From NCBI RefSeq assembly GCF_026241105.1, contig NZ_JAPFFT010000007.1, positions 1-64,000 of the forward strand: DNA of 64,000 nucleotides, read 5' to 3'. This stretch comes from Arthrobacter rhizophilus. Lineage in GTDB: Bacteria; Actinomycetota; Actinomycetes; Actinomycetales; Micrococcaceae. Position numbers and translations under genes: made by a program. The stretch's first letter is position 1, and each line of letters begins with the position of its first letter. Below the pieces are notes generated by a model that searched no databases, had not been told where the DNA came from, and was given only the letters and a program-made list of their open reading frames with translations. Positions 9,259-18,177 of the stretch are shown here, piece after piece.

Positions 9259-9972
9259 CTAGATGCAGTATTCCGCGGGTCCGCGGACGGTGGAGCCTGG
9301 TCCGGGCACGAACTGGTAGCCGCCTCCACGCACTGTGGCGATGACATGGCGGGCTGAGCCCAGCTTGCGCCGGACGCGTCCAACATACACGTCGATCGAC
9401 CGGAATGCCGCGCCGGGACAGTCAAGTGACTCCAAAAAACGTTGCAATTCTTCACGTGGGATGGCTCGGGACAGGTTTTCCACCAAGTAGCGAAGAAGGC
9501 TGTGTTCCATCGCCGTGAAGCTGACCGGGACACCGTCCAGGAGAACGGTGTCCGCGGCCAGGTCCACTGCCACGCTGCTGCGCCGGCCCGCCCGGGCGTT
9601 AGCCCGGACAATCGGCGACGGAGCGGCGGGGCAGGTTCCGGCGTCGGACGCCTCCGTTCCGAAAACACAAGTGCCGCCGCCGGACGCGCCGGAACCACCG
9701 GACGTTGCAGCTCCGGCGGCGGGCCAAAGGAGGACTTCCGCCCCCGGAGCAAGTTTGCGGGCCCGGGCCAGGACGGCTTCAGCGGCCCGGGTCCAAACCT
9801 CGGGATCGATCTCGCGGCCTTCGCCGGGCTGCACCCACAGGGCCAGGCCGCGCGGTTGCAGGGCGGGCCGAAGCGCGCCGGATTGAACCAGACCAGGCCG
9901 GGTGGCTTGGTGCCGCGAGGCGTTGAGCCGTGCGGGCAGTTGCCCGTACGGGGCATGGACGTTGACGGCCAT
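9259..9972 (-). CDS. Winged-helix (OmpR/PhoB-type) DNA-binding protein without a receiver domain
   Basis: A 237-aa protein. The C-terminal 95 residues (about 135-230) form an OmpR-type winged helix: LLDGVPVSFTAMEHSLLRYL, then SRAIPREELQRFL, then SIDVYVGRVRRKLG and IATVRGGGYQFVP. The N-terminal 130 residues are Ala/Pro/Gly-rich and contain no receiver motif or phospho-acceptor Asp that I can find, so classic two-component control is unlikely. It starts 11 bp after allB ends and probably belongs to the allantoin operon. It may sense a metabolite or act constitutively. Confidence 0.75.
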   Translation of the reverse strand: MAVNVHAPYGQLPARLNASRHQATRPGLVQSGALRPALQPRGLALWVQPGEGREIDPEVWTRAAEAVLARARKLAPGAEVLLWPAAGAATSGGSGASGGGTCVFGTEASDAGTCPAAPSPIVRANARAGRRSSVAVDLAADTVLLDGVPVSFTAMEHSLLRYLVENLSRAIPREELQRFLESLDCPGAAFRSIDVYVGRVRRKLGSARHVIATVRGGGYQFVPGPGSTVRGPAEYCI

Positions 9973-9982
9973 GGCTGTGGCC

Positions 9983-11344
9983 TTACACGCCGCCGCGGCG
10001 AATCAGCTTGCCGCTGGGCGTCCGGCCGTCGATCTCGTTGCCGCGCAGGTAGGTTTTGCGTACGACGCCGGAGAGCGCCTTGCCGTCGTACGGCGTGATC
10101 GGGTTCTTGTGCTTGAGTTTCTTGACGTCGACGACGAACGCGTCGTCGGGCGCGAAGATGGAGAAATCGGCGTCGTAGCCGAGCGCCAGCTGGCCTTTGT
10201 TGTGCAGGCGGGCCAAGGCTGCGGGCTTCTCGGACATCCAGGACACCACCTGCTCCAGGGAGATTCCGCGGTGCCGTGCTTCGGTCCAGATCAGGGAGAG
10301 CCCCAACTGCAACGAGGAGACGCCGCCCCAGGCCACGGCGAAGTCGCCGTTTTCCAGGTCCTTCAGGTCAAGGGTCGAGGGGGAGTGGTCCGAGACGATG
10401 CAGTCGATTGTACCGTCCTGCAGGCCCTGCCAGAGCAGCTCGCGGTTGGAGGCCTCGCGGATCGGCGGGCAGCACTTGTACGCGGTGGCGCCGTCGGGGA
10501 TTTCCTCGGCCATGAGCGTCAGGTAGTGAGGGCAGGTCTCCACGGTGAGGTGCACGCCGTCGCGCTTTGCCGTGGCGATCATGGGCAGCGCGTCCGAGGA
10601 GGAGAGGTGCAGGATGTGGGCACGGGCGCCGGTCCAGCGGGCGCGTTCGATCACCTCGGCGATGGCTTTGTTCTCGGCGCCGCGGGGGCGGGAGGCAAGG
10701 AAGGTGGAGTAGTGTGCGCCGCCGGGGTGGGGTGCGTGGTCGATTGAGTGGGAGTCCTCGGCGTGGACAATCATGAGGGAGTCGAAGGACTTGAGCTCGG
10801 CCATGTCCTCTTCCATCTCGTCCGCGTCCAGGTGCGGGAACTCGTCCACCCCGGAGTGGAGGAGGAAGCACTTGAAGCCGAACACGCCCTCGTCGTGCAA
10901 GGGGCGGAGGTCCTTCTTGTTGCCTGGAATGGCGCCGCCCCAGAATCCGACGTCCACGAACGCCTGGTCCTCGGCCACTTCGCGCTTGAGCTTGAGGCCG
11001 TCCACGTTGGTGGTGGGCGGGATGGAGTTCAGCGGCATGTCGATGATGGTGGTGACGCCGCCGGCTCCTGCGGCGCGGGTGGCGGAGGCGAAGCCTTCCC
11101 ATTCGGTGCGGCCAGGCTCGTTGACGTGCACGTGCGTGTCCACTAGGCCGGGAATGAGGGTTTCGTCGTCGGCGAGTTCAATGATCTCGGTGCCCTGCAG
11201 GCCGTTGCCCAAAGGTTCGATCGCGACGATCACGCCGTCGCGGACACCAACTTCGCGGGCGGTGATGCCTGCGGTGGTGAGGATGCGCTGGCCGCGGATG
11301 ACCAGGTCAAACGGGCCGTGTGCTGTGGTGGTTTCTTCAGACAT
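9983..11344 (-). CDS. allB: Allantoinase
   Basis: A 453-aa cyclic amidohydrolase that opens the hydantoin ring of allantoin to give allantoate. The metal site starts with [16 protein letters not shown] (His71, His73), and the bridging Lys region is [13 protein letters not shown]; further ligands are in IVHAEDS and ILHLSSS, and the Asp in [10 protein letters not shown] chose ATG 11344 over a start 33 nt upstream because CAAGGAG precedes it. Its first 8 bp overlap the end of the glycerate kinase gene, so it is coupled to the glyoxylate branch. Confidence 0.94.
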   Translation of the reverse strand: MSEETTTAHGPFDLVIRGQRILTTAGITAREVGVRDGVIVAIEPLGNGLQGTEIIELADDETLIPGLVDTHVHVNEPGRTEWEGFASATRAAGAGGVTTIIDMPLNSIPPTTNVDGLKLKREVAEDQAFVDVGFWGGAIPGNKKDLRPLHDEGVFGFKCFLLHSGVDEFPHLDADEMEEDMAELKSFDSLMIVHAEDSHSIDHAPHPGGAHYSTFLASRPRGAENKAIAEVIERARWTGARAHILHLSSSDALPMIATAKRDGVHLTVETCPHYLTLMAEEIPDGATAYKCCPPIREASNRELLWQGLQDGTIDCIVSDHSPSTLDLKDLENGDFAVAWGGVSSLQLGLSLIWTEARHRGISLEQVVSWMSEKPAALARLHNKGQLALGYDADFSIFAPDDAFVVDVKKLKHKNPITPYDGKALSGVVRKTYLRGNEIDGRTPSGKLIRRGGV

Positions 11345-12560
11345 GGAGTTGCTCCTTGGTCTCGGTTCGCGCTGCATCTTGGGTGAGTGCCGATTTTTCA
11401 GAGAGGCGCACGCCGATGTGCTTACCTAATTCTTCAAGCAGCGGCCCTGCTTCAGCTATACATTTCTCTACATTGGATTCGAGCCCGGTCAACGCATGGA
11501 CCGATTCGAAACCGGACTCCGAAAGTTGTTCCGGGCTCAGCGTACTGCGGCCGCAGACGGCAATCACAGGGATTCCGGAACGCGCCGCTGCCCGCGCCAC
11601 GCCCATGGGCGTTTTGCCGAGCAGGCTTTGTTCGTCGAGGCTGCCTTCGCCGGTGATCACCAGGTCCGCGCCCGCCAGCCGCTGCTCGAGTTCAGTGAAT
11701 TCGAGGACGACGTCGATGCCCGGCCTGCGTGCCGCGCCGAGCGCCGCGATGGCGATGTAGCCGACGCCGCCCGCCGCACCCGCGCCCGGGGCCTGTGCGG
11801 CGTCCTGGGCTTCGGGGCCGATCTCGCTGGCGAGGACCCGCACGAAGTGGGCCAAGGCGGCGTCGAGCGAGGCGACGTCGTCCGGCGTCGCGCCCTTCTG
11901 CGGTCCGAAGATCGCGGCGGCGCCGGTGCGGCCCAAAAGGGGATTGTCGACGTCGGACGCCAGGACAAACTCGGTGATCTCCAGCCGGACGTCCAGGTTC
12001 GAGAAGTCGATCCGGTCCAGCCGGGCCAAAGCGGCCCCGCCGCCGGGGAGTTCGTTGCCGTCAGCGTCGAGGAGGACAGCGCCGAGGCCTTGCAGGACGC
12101 CGGCGCCGCCGTCGGTATTGGCACTGCCGCCGACGCCGAGGATGATGTGCCGGCAGCCCAGGTCCAGGGCGGCGCGGATGAGTTCGCCCGTGCCCAGGCT
12201 TGTGGAGCTTTTGGCCGTTTCGGGGTTCGGGGCGCTGCCGTCGCCGAAGCCTGGCAGTACCGCGAGCCCGGAGGCCGCCGCCATCTCAATGACGGCTTCC
12301 CTGCCGCGGACAGCGAACTCTGCCTTGATCGGCTGGCCCGTGGGGCCGGTGACCGTGGCGCTGCGGCGGGTGAAGCCGGAGCCGGCGGCGGCGTCGAGAG
12401 TCCCCTCGCCGCCGTCGGCCACTGGAATGAGCGTGGCCTCAAAGTCCTCGCCCGGGCGGCTGGCGGCAAAACCTGCCTGCAGTCCGGCGCTCAAGCGGCT
12501 GGCGACCTCGGGAGCGGACAGCGATCCCTTGAACTTGTCCGGGGCTATGACCACACGCAT
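11337..12560 (-). CDS. glxK: Glycerate kinase (GarK/GlxK family)
   Basis: A 407-aa ATP-dependent glycerate kinase, family 1. It carries the N-terminal [15 protein letters not shown] motif, [10 protein letters not shown], and the glycine-rich [12 protein letters not shown] region seen in GlxK. It phosphorylates glycerate formed from tartronate semialdehyde and feeds it into glycolysis. It starts 22 bp after gcl ends, with AGGAGG upstream (minus strand). The C-terminus runs about 25 residues beyond the usual end ([17 protein letters not shown]). Confidence 0.93.
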   Translation of the reverse strand: MRVVIAPDKFKGSLSAPEVASRLSAGLQAGFAASRPGEDFEATLIPVADGGEGTLDAAAGSGFTRRSATVTGPTGQPIKAEFAVRGREAVIEMAAASGLAVLPGFGDGSAPNPETAKSSTSLGTGELIRAALDLGCRHIILGVGGSANTDGGAGVLQGLGAVLLDADGNELPGGGAALARLDRIDFSNLDVRLEITEFVLASDVDNPLLGRTGAAAIFGPQKGATPDDVASLDAALAHFVRVLASEIGPEAQDAAQAPGAGAAGGVGYIAIAALGAARRPGIDVVLEFTELEQRLAGADLVITGEGSLDEQSLLGKTPMGVARAAARSGIPVIAVCGRSTLSPEQLSESGFESVHALTGLESNVEKCIAEAGPLLEELGKHIGVRLSEKSALTQDAARTETKEQLHV

Positions 12561-12582
12561 TCCGTACCTCCTTCAGTACTTA

Positions 12583-14361
12583 CTAGTCCAGCATCGAGAT
12601 GATCGAGGTGGGGGCGTCTGCCCCGCGCTCGGCCAGCTCTTCGAACTCGTTCACGCCGTTGATTTCAACACCCATGGAGATGTTGGTGACCTTTTCCAGG
12701 ATCACTTCAACCACCACGGGAACCTTGAACTCGCCCATGAGTGCCTTGGCCTTGTCGAACGCGGCAGGCAGGTCCGACGGGTTCTCCACGCGGATGGCCT
12801 TGCAGCCCAGGCCCTCGGCAACCTTGACGTGGTCCACGCCGTAGCCGTTGGTCTCGGGGGAGTTGATGTTCTCGAACGCCAGGGACACGTTCTGTTCCAT
12901 GTTGAAGCCGCGCTGCGACTGGCGGATCAAGCCCAGGTACGAGTTGTTCACCACCACGTGGATGTACGGCAGGTTGAACTGTGCGCCCACGGCCAGCTCT
13001 TCGATCATGAACTGGAAATCGTAGTCACCGGACAGGGCAACAACGGTCTCGTCCGGCTTCCCGCGGACAACGCCCAGGGCGGCCGGTGCGGTCCAGCCCA
13101 AGGGGCCGGCCTGGCCGGCGTTGATCCACTTGCGCGGGCCGAAGACGTGCAGCAGCTGTGCGCCGGCGATCTGGGAGAGGCCGATGGTGGACACGTAAGT
13201 GGTGTCCTTGCCGAAGGCCTTGTTCATCTCCTCGTAAACGCGCTGCGGCTTGATCGGCACGTTCTCGAAGTGGGTCTTGCGCTGCAGGGAACCCTTGCGG
13301 GCGATGCAGTCGGCAACCCAAACGGAGTAGTCCGGCAGGGACTTGGCTGCCTGGCGCTCGCGGGCCAGCTCGATCAGCCCGTCCAGCGCCGCACCGGCGT
13401 CGGACGCGATGCCGAAGTCCGGCGAGAACACGCGGCCGATCTGCGTCGGCTCGATGTCGATGTGCACGAACTTGCGGCCGGCCGTGTAGGTGTCCAAGCC
13501 GCCGGTGTGGCGGTTGGCCCAGCGGTTGCCGATGCCGATCACGAAGTCAGAGGCCAGCATGGTCTCGTTGCCGTAGCGGTGCGAGGTCTGCAGGCCCACC
13601 ATGCCGGCCATCAGGGGGTGGTCGTCCGGGATGGTGCCCCAGCCCATCAGGGTGGGGATGACCGGAACGTTCAGCAGTTCGGCCAGCTCAACCAGCTGCG
13701 CGGAGGCGCCGGCGTTGATGATGCCGCCACCTGCAACGATCAGCGGGCGCTCGGCTGCGGTGAGCATGTCCAGTGCCTTTTCCAACTGCTTGCGGCTGGC
13801 CTTCGGCTTCTCGACGGCGATTGGCTCGTAAGCGTCGATGTCGAACTCGATCTCGGCCATCTGCACGTCGAACGGCAGGTCCAGCAGGACCGGGCCCGGA
13901 CGGCCGGAGCGCATCAGCTGGAAGGCCTTCTGGAAGGCGCCCGGAACCTGGCCCGGTTCCATGATGGTCATGGCCATCTTGGTGACCGGCTTGGCGATGG
14001 ACTCGATGTCCACGGCCTGGAAGTCTTCCTTGTGCAGCTTGGCGACGGGGGCCTGGCCGGTGATGCAGAGCATGGGGATGGAATCTGCCCAAGCCGCGTA
14101 CAGGCCGGTGATCATGTCCGTTCCTGCGGGGCCCGAGGTGCCGATGCAGATACCGATGTTTCCGTCCGCTGCTCGGGAGTAGCCGTCAGCCATGTGGCTG
14201 GCGCCTTCAACGTGGCGGGCCAGGGTGTGGCGGATGCCGCCGTGTGCCCGCATCGCGGAATAGAAGGGGTTGATTGCCGCGCCTGGCAGGCCGAACGCCT
14301 CGATGGCGCCTTCCTTTGCCAAGATGGCGACGGCTGCGTCTACAGTGCGCATCTTCGTCAT
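12583..14361 (-). CDS. gcl: Glyoxylate carboligase (tartronate-semialdehyde synthase)
   Basis: A 592-aa ThDP enzyme that joins two glyoxylates into tartronate semialdehyde and CO2. The motif [15 protein letters not shown] has Val where other ThDP enzymes have the catalytic Glu, a hallmark of Gcl; compare RHEQGA in the protein at 5124-6722. The ThDP motif is [12 protein letters not shown] to [17 protein letters not shown] lies ahead of the ATG. It is the central step of the allantoin-to-glycerate route encoded by its neighbours. Confidence 0.96.
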   Translation of the reverse strand: MTKMRTVDAAVAILAKEGAIEAFGLPGAAINPFYSAMRAHGGIRHTLARHVEGASHMADGYSRAADGNIGICIGTSGPAGTDMITGLYAAWADSIPMLCITGQAPVAKLHKEDFQAVDIESIAKPVTKMAMTIMEPGQVPGAFQKAFQLMRSGRPGPVLLDLPFDVQMAEIEFDIDAYEPIAVEKPKASRKQLEKALDMLTAAERPLIVAGGGIINAGASAQLVELAELLNVPVIPTLMGWGTIPDDHPLMAGMVGLQTSHRYGNETMLASDFVIGIGNRWANRHTGGLDTYTAGRKFVHIDIEPTQIGRVFSPDFGIASDAGAALDGLIELARERQAAKSLPDYSVWVADCIARKGSLQRKTHFENVPIKPQRVYEEMNKAFGKDTTYVSTIGLSQIAGAQLLHVFGPRKWINAGQAGPLGWTAPAALGVVRGKPDETVVALSGDYDFQFMIEELAVGAQFNLPYIHVVVNNSYLGLIRQSQRGFNMEQNVSLAFENINSPETNGYGVDHVKVAEGLGCKAIRVENPSDLPAAFDKAKALMGEFKVPVVVEVILEKVTNISMGVEINGVNEFEELAERGADAPTSIISMLD

Positions 14362-14424
14362 GGTGTGCTCCTTGAAAAGTCTGTTTGTGCCCGTTGCGGG
14401 CGGTTTTTGGGTGTAGTGGGGGAG

Positions 14425-14449
14425 CCGCCGTCGTGAAGTACGACGGCGG
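14425..14449. terminator. Hairpin between glxR and gcl
   Basis: CCGCCGTCGT (14425-14434) pairs perfectly with ACGACGGCGG (14440-14449) across a 5-nt loop. There is no strong U-run on the minus strand, so it may be a partial terminator or a processing and stability hairpin that tunes gcl relative to glxR. The same ACGACGGCGG stem recurs at 50630 and 58363. Confidence 0.5.
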
Positions 14450-14490
14450 TTGCCCGGTTTTGCTTGTTTCCGGCCTGTCGCCGGGATGCT

Positions 14491-15369
14491 TTACTTGCGG
14501 CCGCTGAGCTGGAGGACCTGCTTGAAGAGGCCGGAGTGGTCGAGTCCGCCGTCGCCCTGGTTGACAGTGGCGGCCACGAGCTGTGCGACGACGGCGCCGA
14601 GCGGGATTGCGACGTTGGCTTCGCGGGCTGCGGAGGTGACGATACCGAGGTCCTTGTTGTGGAGGGCCAGGCGGAAGCCGGGGTCGAAGTTGCGGTCGAG
14701 CATCTTCTGGCCCTTCTGGTCGAGGACCTTGGAGCCGGCCAAGCCGCCGCCGAGGACCTTGAGGGCTGCGTCGGTGTCCACGCCGTAGGCCTCAAGGAAG
14801 GCGATAGCCTCGCCGAGGACCTCGATGTTGACGGCCACGATCAGCTGGTTGGCTGCCTTGACGGTCTGGCCGGAGCCGGAGGGACCGACGTGGACGATCG
14901 TCTTGCCGACGGCGTTGAGGACATCCTGTGCTGCTTCGAAGTCGGCTGCGTCGCCACCTACCATGATCGAAAGGACGGCGTCGATGGCGCCCTGTTCGCC
15001 GCCGGATACCGGGGCGTCCAGCGGGCGGATGCCGGCTGCGACGGCGTCTGCCGAGAGGCGGGCGGCGACGTCGGGACGGATGCTGCTCGCGTCGATCCAG
15101 AGGGTGCCCTTCTTCGCGTTGGCGAAGACACCGTCCGGGCCGCTGACGACACCTTCGACGTCGGGGGAGTCCGGCACCATGGTGATGACGACGTCGGCGT
15201 CCTTGACGGCGTCGGCGATGCTCGTGGCACCCTTGCCGCCTTCGGAGACGAGTTTGTCGATCTTGTCCTGGCTGCGGTTGAAACCGGTGACGGCGTGGCC
15301 GGCCTTGACCAGGTTGATGGCCATGGGGAGGCCCATGATTCCGAGTCCGATGACTGCAACGTTGCTCAT
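14491..15369 (-). CDS. glxR: 2-hydroxy-3-oxopropionate (tartronate semialdehyde) reductase
   Basis: A 292-aa NAD(P)H-dependent member of the beta-hydroxyacid dehydrogenase family that reduces tartronate semialdehyde to D-glycerate. The Rossmann motif GLGIMGLPMAINLVKAGH opens the protein, the substrate loop is DAPVSGGEQGA, and the catalytic Lys lies in GSGQTVKAANQLIV. Length is standard. It sits between hyi and gcl on the minus strand. Confidence 0.94.
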   Translation of the reverse strand: MSNVAVIGLGIMGLPMAINLVKAGHAVTGFNRSQDKIDKLVSEGGKGATSIADAVKDADVVITMVPDSPDVEGVVSGPDGVFANAKKGTLWIDASSIRPDVAARLSADAVAAGIRPLDAPVSGGEQGAIDAVLSIMVGGDAADFEAAQDVLNAVGKTIVHVGPSGSGQTVKAANQLIVAVNIEVLGEAIAFLEAYGVDTDAALKVLGGGLAGSKVLDQKGQKMLDRNFDPGFRLALHNKDLGIVTSAAREANVAIPLGAVVAQLVAATVNQGDGGLDHSGLFKQVLQLSGRK

Positions 15370-15413
15370 GATTTTCCTTACTGAAGTCTTTGTTCTAGCT
15401 CAGGTGTGCTGGA

Positions 15414-15479
15414 CCCAACTAGCCCGCAGTTGTTGTCGTTTTGAGGGCTCTAAACGACATCAACTGCTACTCAGTTGGG
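15414..15479. repeat. REP-like long hairpin in the hyi-glxR gap
   Basis: Inner arms GCAGTTGTTGTCGTTT (15426-15441) and AAACGACATCAACTGC (15452-15467) pair at 15 of 16 positions. They are nested inside outer arms CCCAACT (15414-15420) and AGTTGGG (15473-15479). There is no T-run, so it is less like a terminator than an extragenic palindromic repeat. From memory, similar CCCAACT...AGTTGGG elements are common between Arthrobacter genes, but I cannot search. Confidence 0.65.
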
Positions 15480-15489
15480 CGGGTGGGGG

Positions 15490-16293
15490 CTAGTGGGAGG
15501 TGACGCGCTGGCGGATGGCCCAGCTGAAGGCCGTTTCCTGCGGTTCCTTGTATTCGAGGCCGATGTAGCCGCTGTAGCCGAGTTCGCGGCTGCGGGCGAT
15601 CCATTCGCCGAGGGGAAGCTCACCGGTTCCGGGAGCCCCGCGGCCGGGGTTGTCGGCGATCTGGATGTGGCCGAAGTCCTTGGCATGGTTTTCGATGACG
15701 GCTGCGACGTCGTCCCCGTTGACTGCCAGGTGGTAGAAGTCGGCGAGGAGCTTGACGTTCGAGGCGCCCGATTCTTCCTTGACGCGGGCGATCACCTTGA
15801 GGGCGTCGGCGGCTTTGAGGAGCGGGTACTTGGGGGCGCCACTGACGGGCTCGAGAAGGACGGTGCCGCCGATGCGTGCGACGCCTTCTGCAGCGCTGGC
15901 CAGGTTTTCGGCGCCGATGGCGTCCTGCTTCTCAGTGGATTCGCCGTCCATGCGGTTGCCGTAGAGGGCGTTGAAGGCCTTGCAGCCGAGCCGCTCGCCG
16001 ATGCCTGCGACAACGTCGATGTTGTCGAGGAATTCGGAAGAGCGGGCGGGCCAGGAAACCAGCCCGCGGTCGCCGCCCGGCATGTTTCCGGCGTTGAAGT
16101 TCAGGCCGGTGAGCTGAACGCCAGCGTCCTTGATGGCGTTCTCGAACTCGGTTACCTGGGCGTCCGACGGGACGGAGGTGTCGAAGGGCCACCAGAATTC
16201 GACGGCGTCAAAGCCGGCAGCCTTCGCGGCCGCGGGGCGCTCGAGCAGGGGCAGCTCCGTCAGGAGGATGGAGCAGTTCACTGTGTACGTCAT
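15490..16293 (-). CDS. hyi: Hydroxypyruvate isomerase
   Basis: A 267-aa TIM-barrel isomerase that interconverts hydroxypyruvate and tartronate semialdehyde. Family features are the N-terminal YTVNCSILLTELPLLERP, FDAVEFWWPF, and the metal-site Glu/His residues in VLLEPVSG, LLADFYHLAVNGDD and GYIGLEYKE. I chose ATG 16293 because GGAAGGA precedes it; the frame stays open for 80 more codons of non-conserved sequence. It is the first gene of the allantoin/glyoxylate operon and lies behind tandem palindromic operators at 16373-16408. Confidence 0.92.
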   Translation of the reverse strand: MTYTVNCSILLTELPLLERPAAAKAAGFDAVEFWWPFDTSVPSDAQVTEFENAIKDAGVQLTGLNFNAGNMPGGDRGLVSWPARSSEFLDNIDVVAGIGERLGCKAFNALYGNRMDGESTEKQDAIGAENLASAAEGVARIGGTVLLEPVSGAPKYPLLKAADALKVIARVKEESGASNVKLLADFYHLAVNGDDVAAVIENHAKDFGHIQIADNPGRGAPGTGELPLGEWIARSRELGYSGYIGLEYKEPQETAFSWAIRQRVTSH

Positions 16294-16372
16294 CGTAGGT
16301 GTCCTTCCGGGGAGGGCTTGGGATCTATGTTCCGCTTGGCTTGTTCTCTTGGCTGATTGGCCGTTAGTAAGT

Positions 16373-16408
16373 TTCCGCTTTGTGGAATTTAGATTCTGCT
16401 TTATGAAA
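16373..16408 (-). promoter_or_regulatory. Tandem palindromic operator ahead of hyi
   Basis: TTCCGCTTTGTGGAA (16373-16387) and TTCTGCTTTATGAAA (16394-16408) are two copies of the same 15-nt pseudo-palindrome, 21 bp apart, or two helical turns. The TTCC-N7-GGAA form resembles operators of IclR-family allantoin/glyoxylate regulators such as AllR. A half-copy TTCCGCTTGG follows at 16330. A regulator of this type is not encoded in the window. Confidence 0.6.
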
Positions 16409-16533
16409 AGTTTAGAGAAGGAGGGGTTGCGAGTCAAGGGGGTGTGGGTTTGGGATACCAAACACGTCCTGGAGGTCAAGCTGGGGGAGGCGCTCAATCC
16501 AAACGTGCGCACCGGGCTTGGGTAAGGCCGCTG

Positions 16534-16627
16534 CACCTAGACGCAACTCAGTGACCACCTATTTCGCGTCTTCTGACACCTAGATGGGGTGCAATGACCA
16601 CCTATTTTGCATGGTCTCACCACCTAG
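16534..16627 (+). promoter_or_regulatory. Phased CACCTAG/T operator array A
   Basis: Five boxes read CACCTAG (16534), CACCTAT (16556), CACCTAG (16577), CACCTAT (16599) and CACCTAG (16621). Start-to-start spacing is 22, 21, 22 and 22 bp, so all lie on one face of the helix. The last box is within TCTCACCACCTAG, which is identical to the last box of array B. It ends 77 bp before the bacteriocin start. Heptamers at 22-bp intervals recall SARP-type activator sites of actinomycetes, but no SARP gene is in this window. Confidence 0.8.
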
Positions 16628-16704
16628 ACGGACATGTCAGGCCTTTGGATTGGTCACGGGATCGGGTTATCCGGTCCCAGTCAAACCAGCTCCAAGGAGG
16701 AATT

Positions 16705-16980
16705 ATGGAAACAACGATCCGCCCCTCGAAGAAGGCAATGACTCTCGCAACCGCAGTGAGCGTTGCGGGCCTCGGCCTGGCCAGTGTGAGCGTCATGTAC
16801 ATCGCCGGCATGTTCGGCCTGTCCAGCGCATTAGCCTCACAGATCGTAAATGCTGTGGAAGTCGGTGGAATTGCCCTCGCAATCGTGATGGGGGTACTTT
16901 CCGGTGGCGTGGCAGCGGGGGTCATCGCGACTGCGCGCTGGGCAATTTTCCAGTTTGGTAAGCGGGCGGCCGTAGCCTAG
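16705..16980 (+). CDS. Circular bacteriocin precursor, AS-48/circularin-like
   Basis: A 91-aa peptide. A leader of about 34-36 residues with a hydrophobic core precedes a mature region of about 56 residues starting near MFGLSSALAS. FGLSSALASQIVNAVEVGG lines up without gaps with the enterocin AS-48 segment FGIPAAVAGTVLNVVEAGG, and the C-terminal GKRAAVA with its GKRAVIAW. AAGGAGG lies 5 nt before the ATG. Known members are cut from the leader and joined head-to-tail, forming a compact helical bundle that permeabilises membranes. The terminal aromatic residue of AS-48 is absent here. The following genes encode membrane proteins and ABC transporters expected for maturation, export and immunity. 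Confidence 0.85.
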   Translation: METTIRPSKKAMTLATAVSVAGLGLASVSVMYIAGMFGLSSALASQIVNAVEVGGIALAIVMGVLSGGVAAGVIATARWAIFQFGKRAAVA

Positions 16981-17003
16981 CCGCCGCAACGAGGGTACCT
17001 AAA

Positions 17004-17582
17004 TTGCGCATGAGCGTCAGGAACGGCGACAAGCCATTGCTCCTCATTGCGATGATGCTGTCCCTGGCGCTCATGCTGGCCGGATTCATCATCGGATTCC
17101 AAACGGATCTGGCGGCACAATCCGAGCCGCATCAACCGGCGCCCACTGAAGCAGGGCTCACCTGGCTGTCTGTCCTGGGACGGATTCTCGTGACAAACAT
17201 ACCGGCCTTGTGCCTTATATTCTCCGGCGTCATTACGGGGGGCATCTCGACGTTGATCGCGTGGCCGCTTACAGCCATCTACATCGGCTCCACAATGCGG
17301 ATCGGTCAAACTCGCTTGGGAATAAGTGAAGTTGTGGACTCGATTTGGATTTATGCTCCGATCGAATTTCTAGCACTTCTGTTGGGTGCCGGTGCCGGGC
17401 TCATGCCCCTCACTGCCGCCGTCCGGTCGGCCCTCTCCACTTCTGAGCACGCAAGGCCGTTGCAGCAATATCTGCACACATTCCCATTTGCCCTCAAGAT
17501 CTTGGGCATTGCTTCAGTCCTACTCCTAGCCGCGGCCCTCCTCGAAGCCACGGTTCTAGCCACAAAAGGATTCGCCCCATGA
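17004..17582 (+). CDS. SpoIIM/DUF95-type membrane protein of the circular bacteriocin cluster
   Basis: A 192-aa membrane protein with four to five hydrophobic segments (about 12-30, 58-80, 85-98, 115-135 and 165-185). The ISTLIAWPLTAIYIGSTMRIG and IWIYAPIEFLALLLGAGAGL segments match the stage II sporulation protein M (DUF95) family, found in nearly all circular bacteriocin clusters and needed for maturation or export. I took TTG 17004, with GAGGG 10 nt upstream; ATG 17010 is an alternative. Its stop overlaps the next start (ATGA at 17579). Confidence 0.75.
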   Translation: MRMSVRNGDKPLLLIAMMLSLALMLAGFIIGFQTDLAAQSEPHQPAPTEAGLTWLSVLGRILVTNIPALCLIFSGVITGGISTLIAWPLTAIYIGSTMRIGQTRLGISEVVDSIWIYAPIEFLALLLGAGAGLMPLTAAVRSALSTSEHARPLQQYLHTFPFALKILGIASVLLLAAALLEATVLATKGFAP

Positions 17583-18157
17583 CGTCATCTTCAATGAGCG
17601 TGCAACAGGCAACCGAAGGGAAGCCCTCCCGGACGTTGTCAAGGAGCACAGCACCCTTTGTTTGGATCTGTTCCGCTGGGGCACTTTTAGGTCTCCTGCT
17701 GCTGAGGAGCCAACAACTTCACGGGGCTGTGTCAGTCAAAGTTGCACAGACTGATGCGGCTAGGGCGATTAGCGACCCGGCGGTTACCGAGCTCGCGGTG
17801 AATGTTGGGTTCTACCTCGGAGTGGTTCTCTCGACGGTACTTTCGACGCTGTACTTTTCGTTGATATCCACCGCTGAGAGCAGCTTCTTTCCCGGGCTGA
17901 AACGTGGAGGACTCCGTTTCCGAGTTGGCCTATTAGGCTGCACAGCGGTCGTGTCCCTGCTTGGCGTCCAACTCGTCAGCCTGCTGTTGACGCTCTCATC
18001 CCCGAAGGACCACTGGTTGACCTTCCTATACGTGGCTCTCGTGGGCGCGTGCGCTCCCTTCAATTTCCGAAAGCAATGGTCGGGATCTTCCTCCAAAACC
18101 ATTGCGGCTATTTTCGCTGCCTCGATCGCAACCGCAGCCGTTTCTCTGGCTCTCTGA
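17579..18157 (+). CDS. Membrane protein of unknown function in bacteriocin cluster
   Basis: A 192-aa protein with a polar N-terminus of about 25 residues and about four hydrophobic segments (28-43, 72-95, 113-135 and 143-190 in two parts). I recognise no family. It is coupled to the SpoIIM gene by a 4-bp overlap and followed by another small membrane protein. By position it could assist circularisation or secretion, or be part of immunity. Confidence 0.65.
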   Translation: MTSSSMSVQQATEGKPSRTLSRSTAPFVWICSAGALLGLLLLRSQQLHGAVSVKVAQTDAARAISDPAVTELAVNVGFYLGVVLSTVLSTLYFSLISTAESSFFPGLKRGGLRFRVGLLGCTAVVSLLGVQLVSLLLTLSSPKDHWLTFLYVALVGACAPFNFRKQWSGSSSKTIAAIFAASIATAAVSLAL

Positions 18158-18177
18158 AACCTAGAAGAGGTCTGATA

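Larger units (their letters stand above)
16294..16704. other. Intergenic control region between hyi and the bacteriocin gene
   Basis: A 411-bp divergent intergenic region without a credible gene. The left part (16294-16420) is the hyi promoter with tandem palindromes. The right part (16534-16627) is the CACCTAG array ahead of the circular bacteriocin gene. The stretch between is AT-rich and contains GAGAAGGAGGGG at 16413-16424 with no start codon in a coding frame that I can support. Confidence 0.7.

Noticed and set aside
11926..14436. An 836-aa open frame antisense to gcl and glycerate kinase
   Set aside because: It mirrors gcl in a frame that stays open because of high GC; composition is His/Gly/Val-rich without any domain, and gcl itself is certain.
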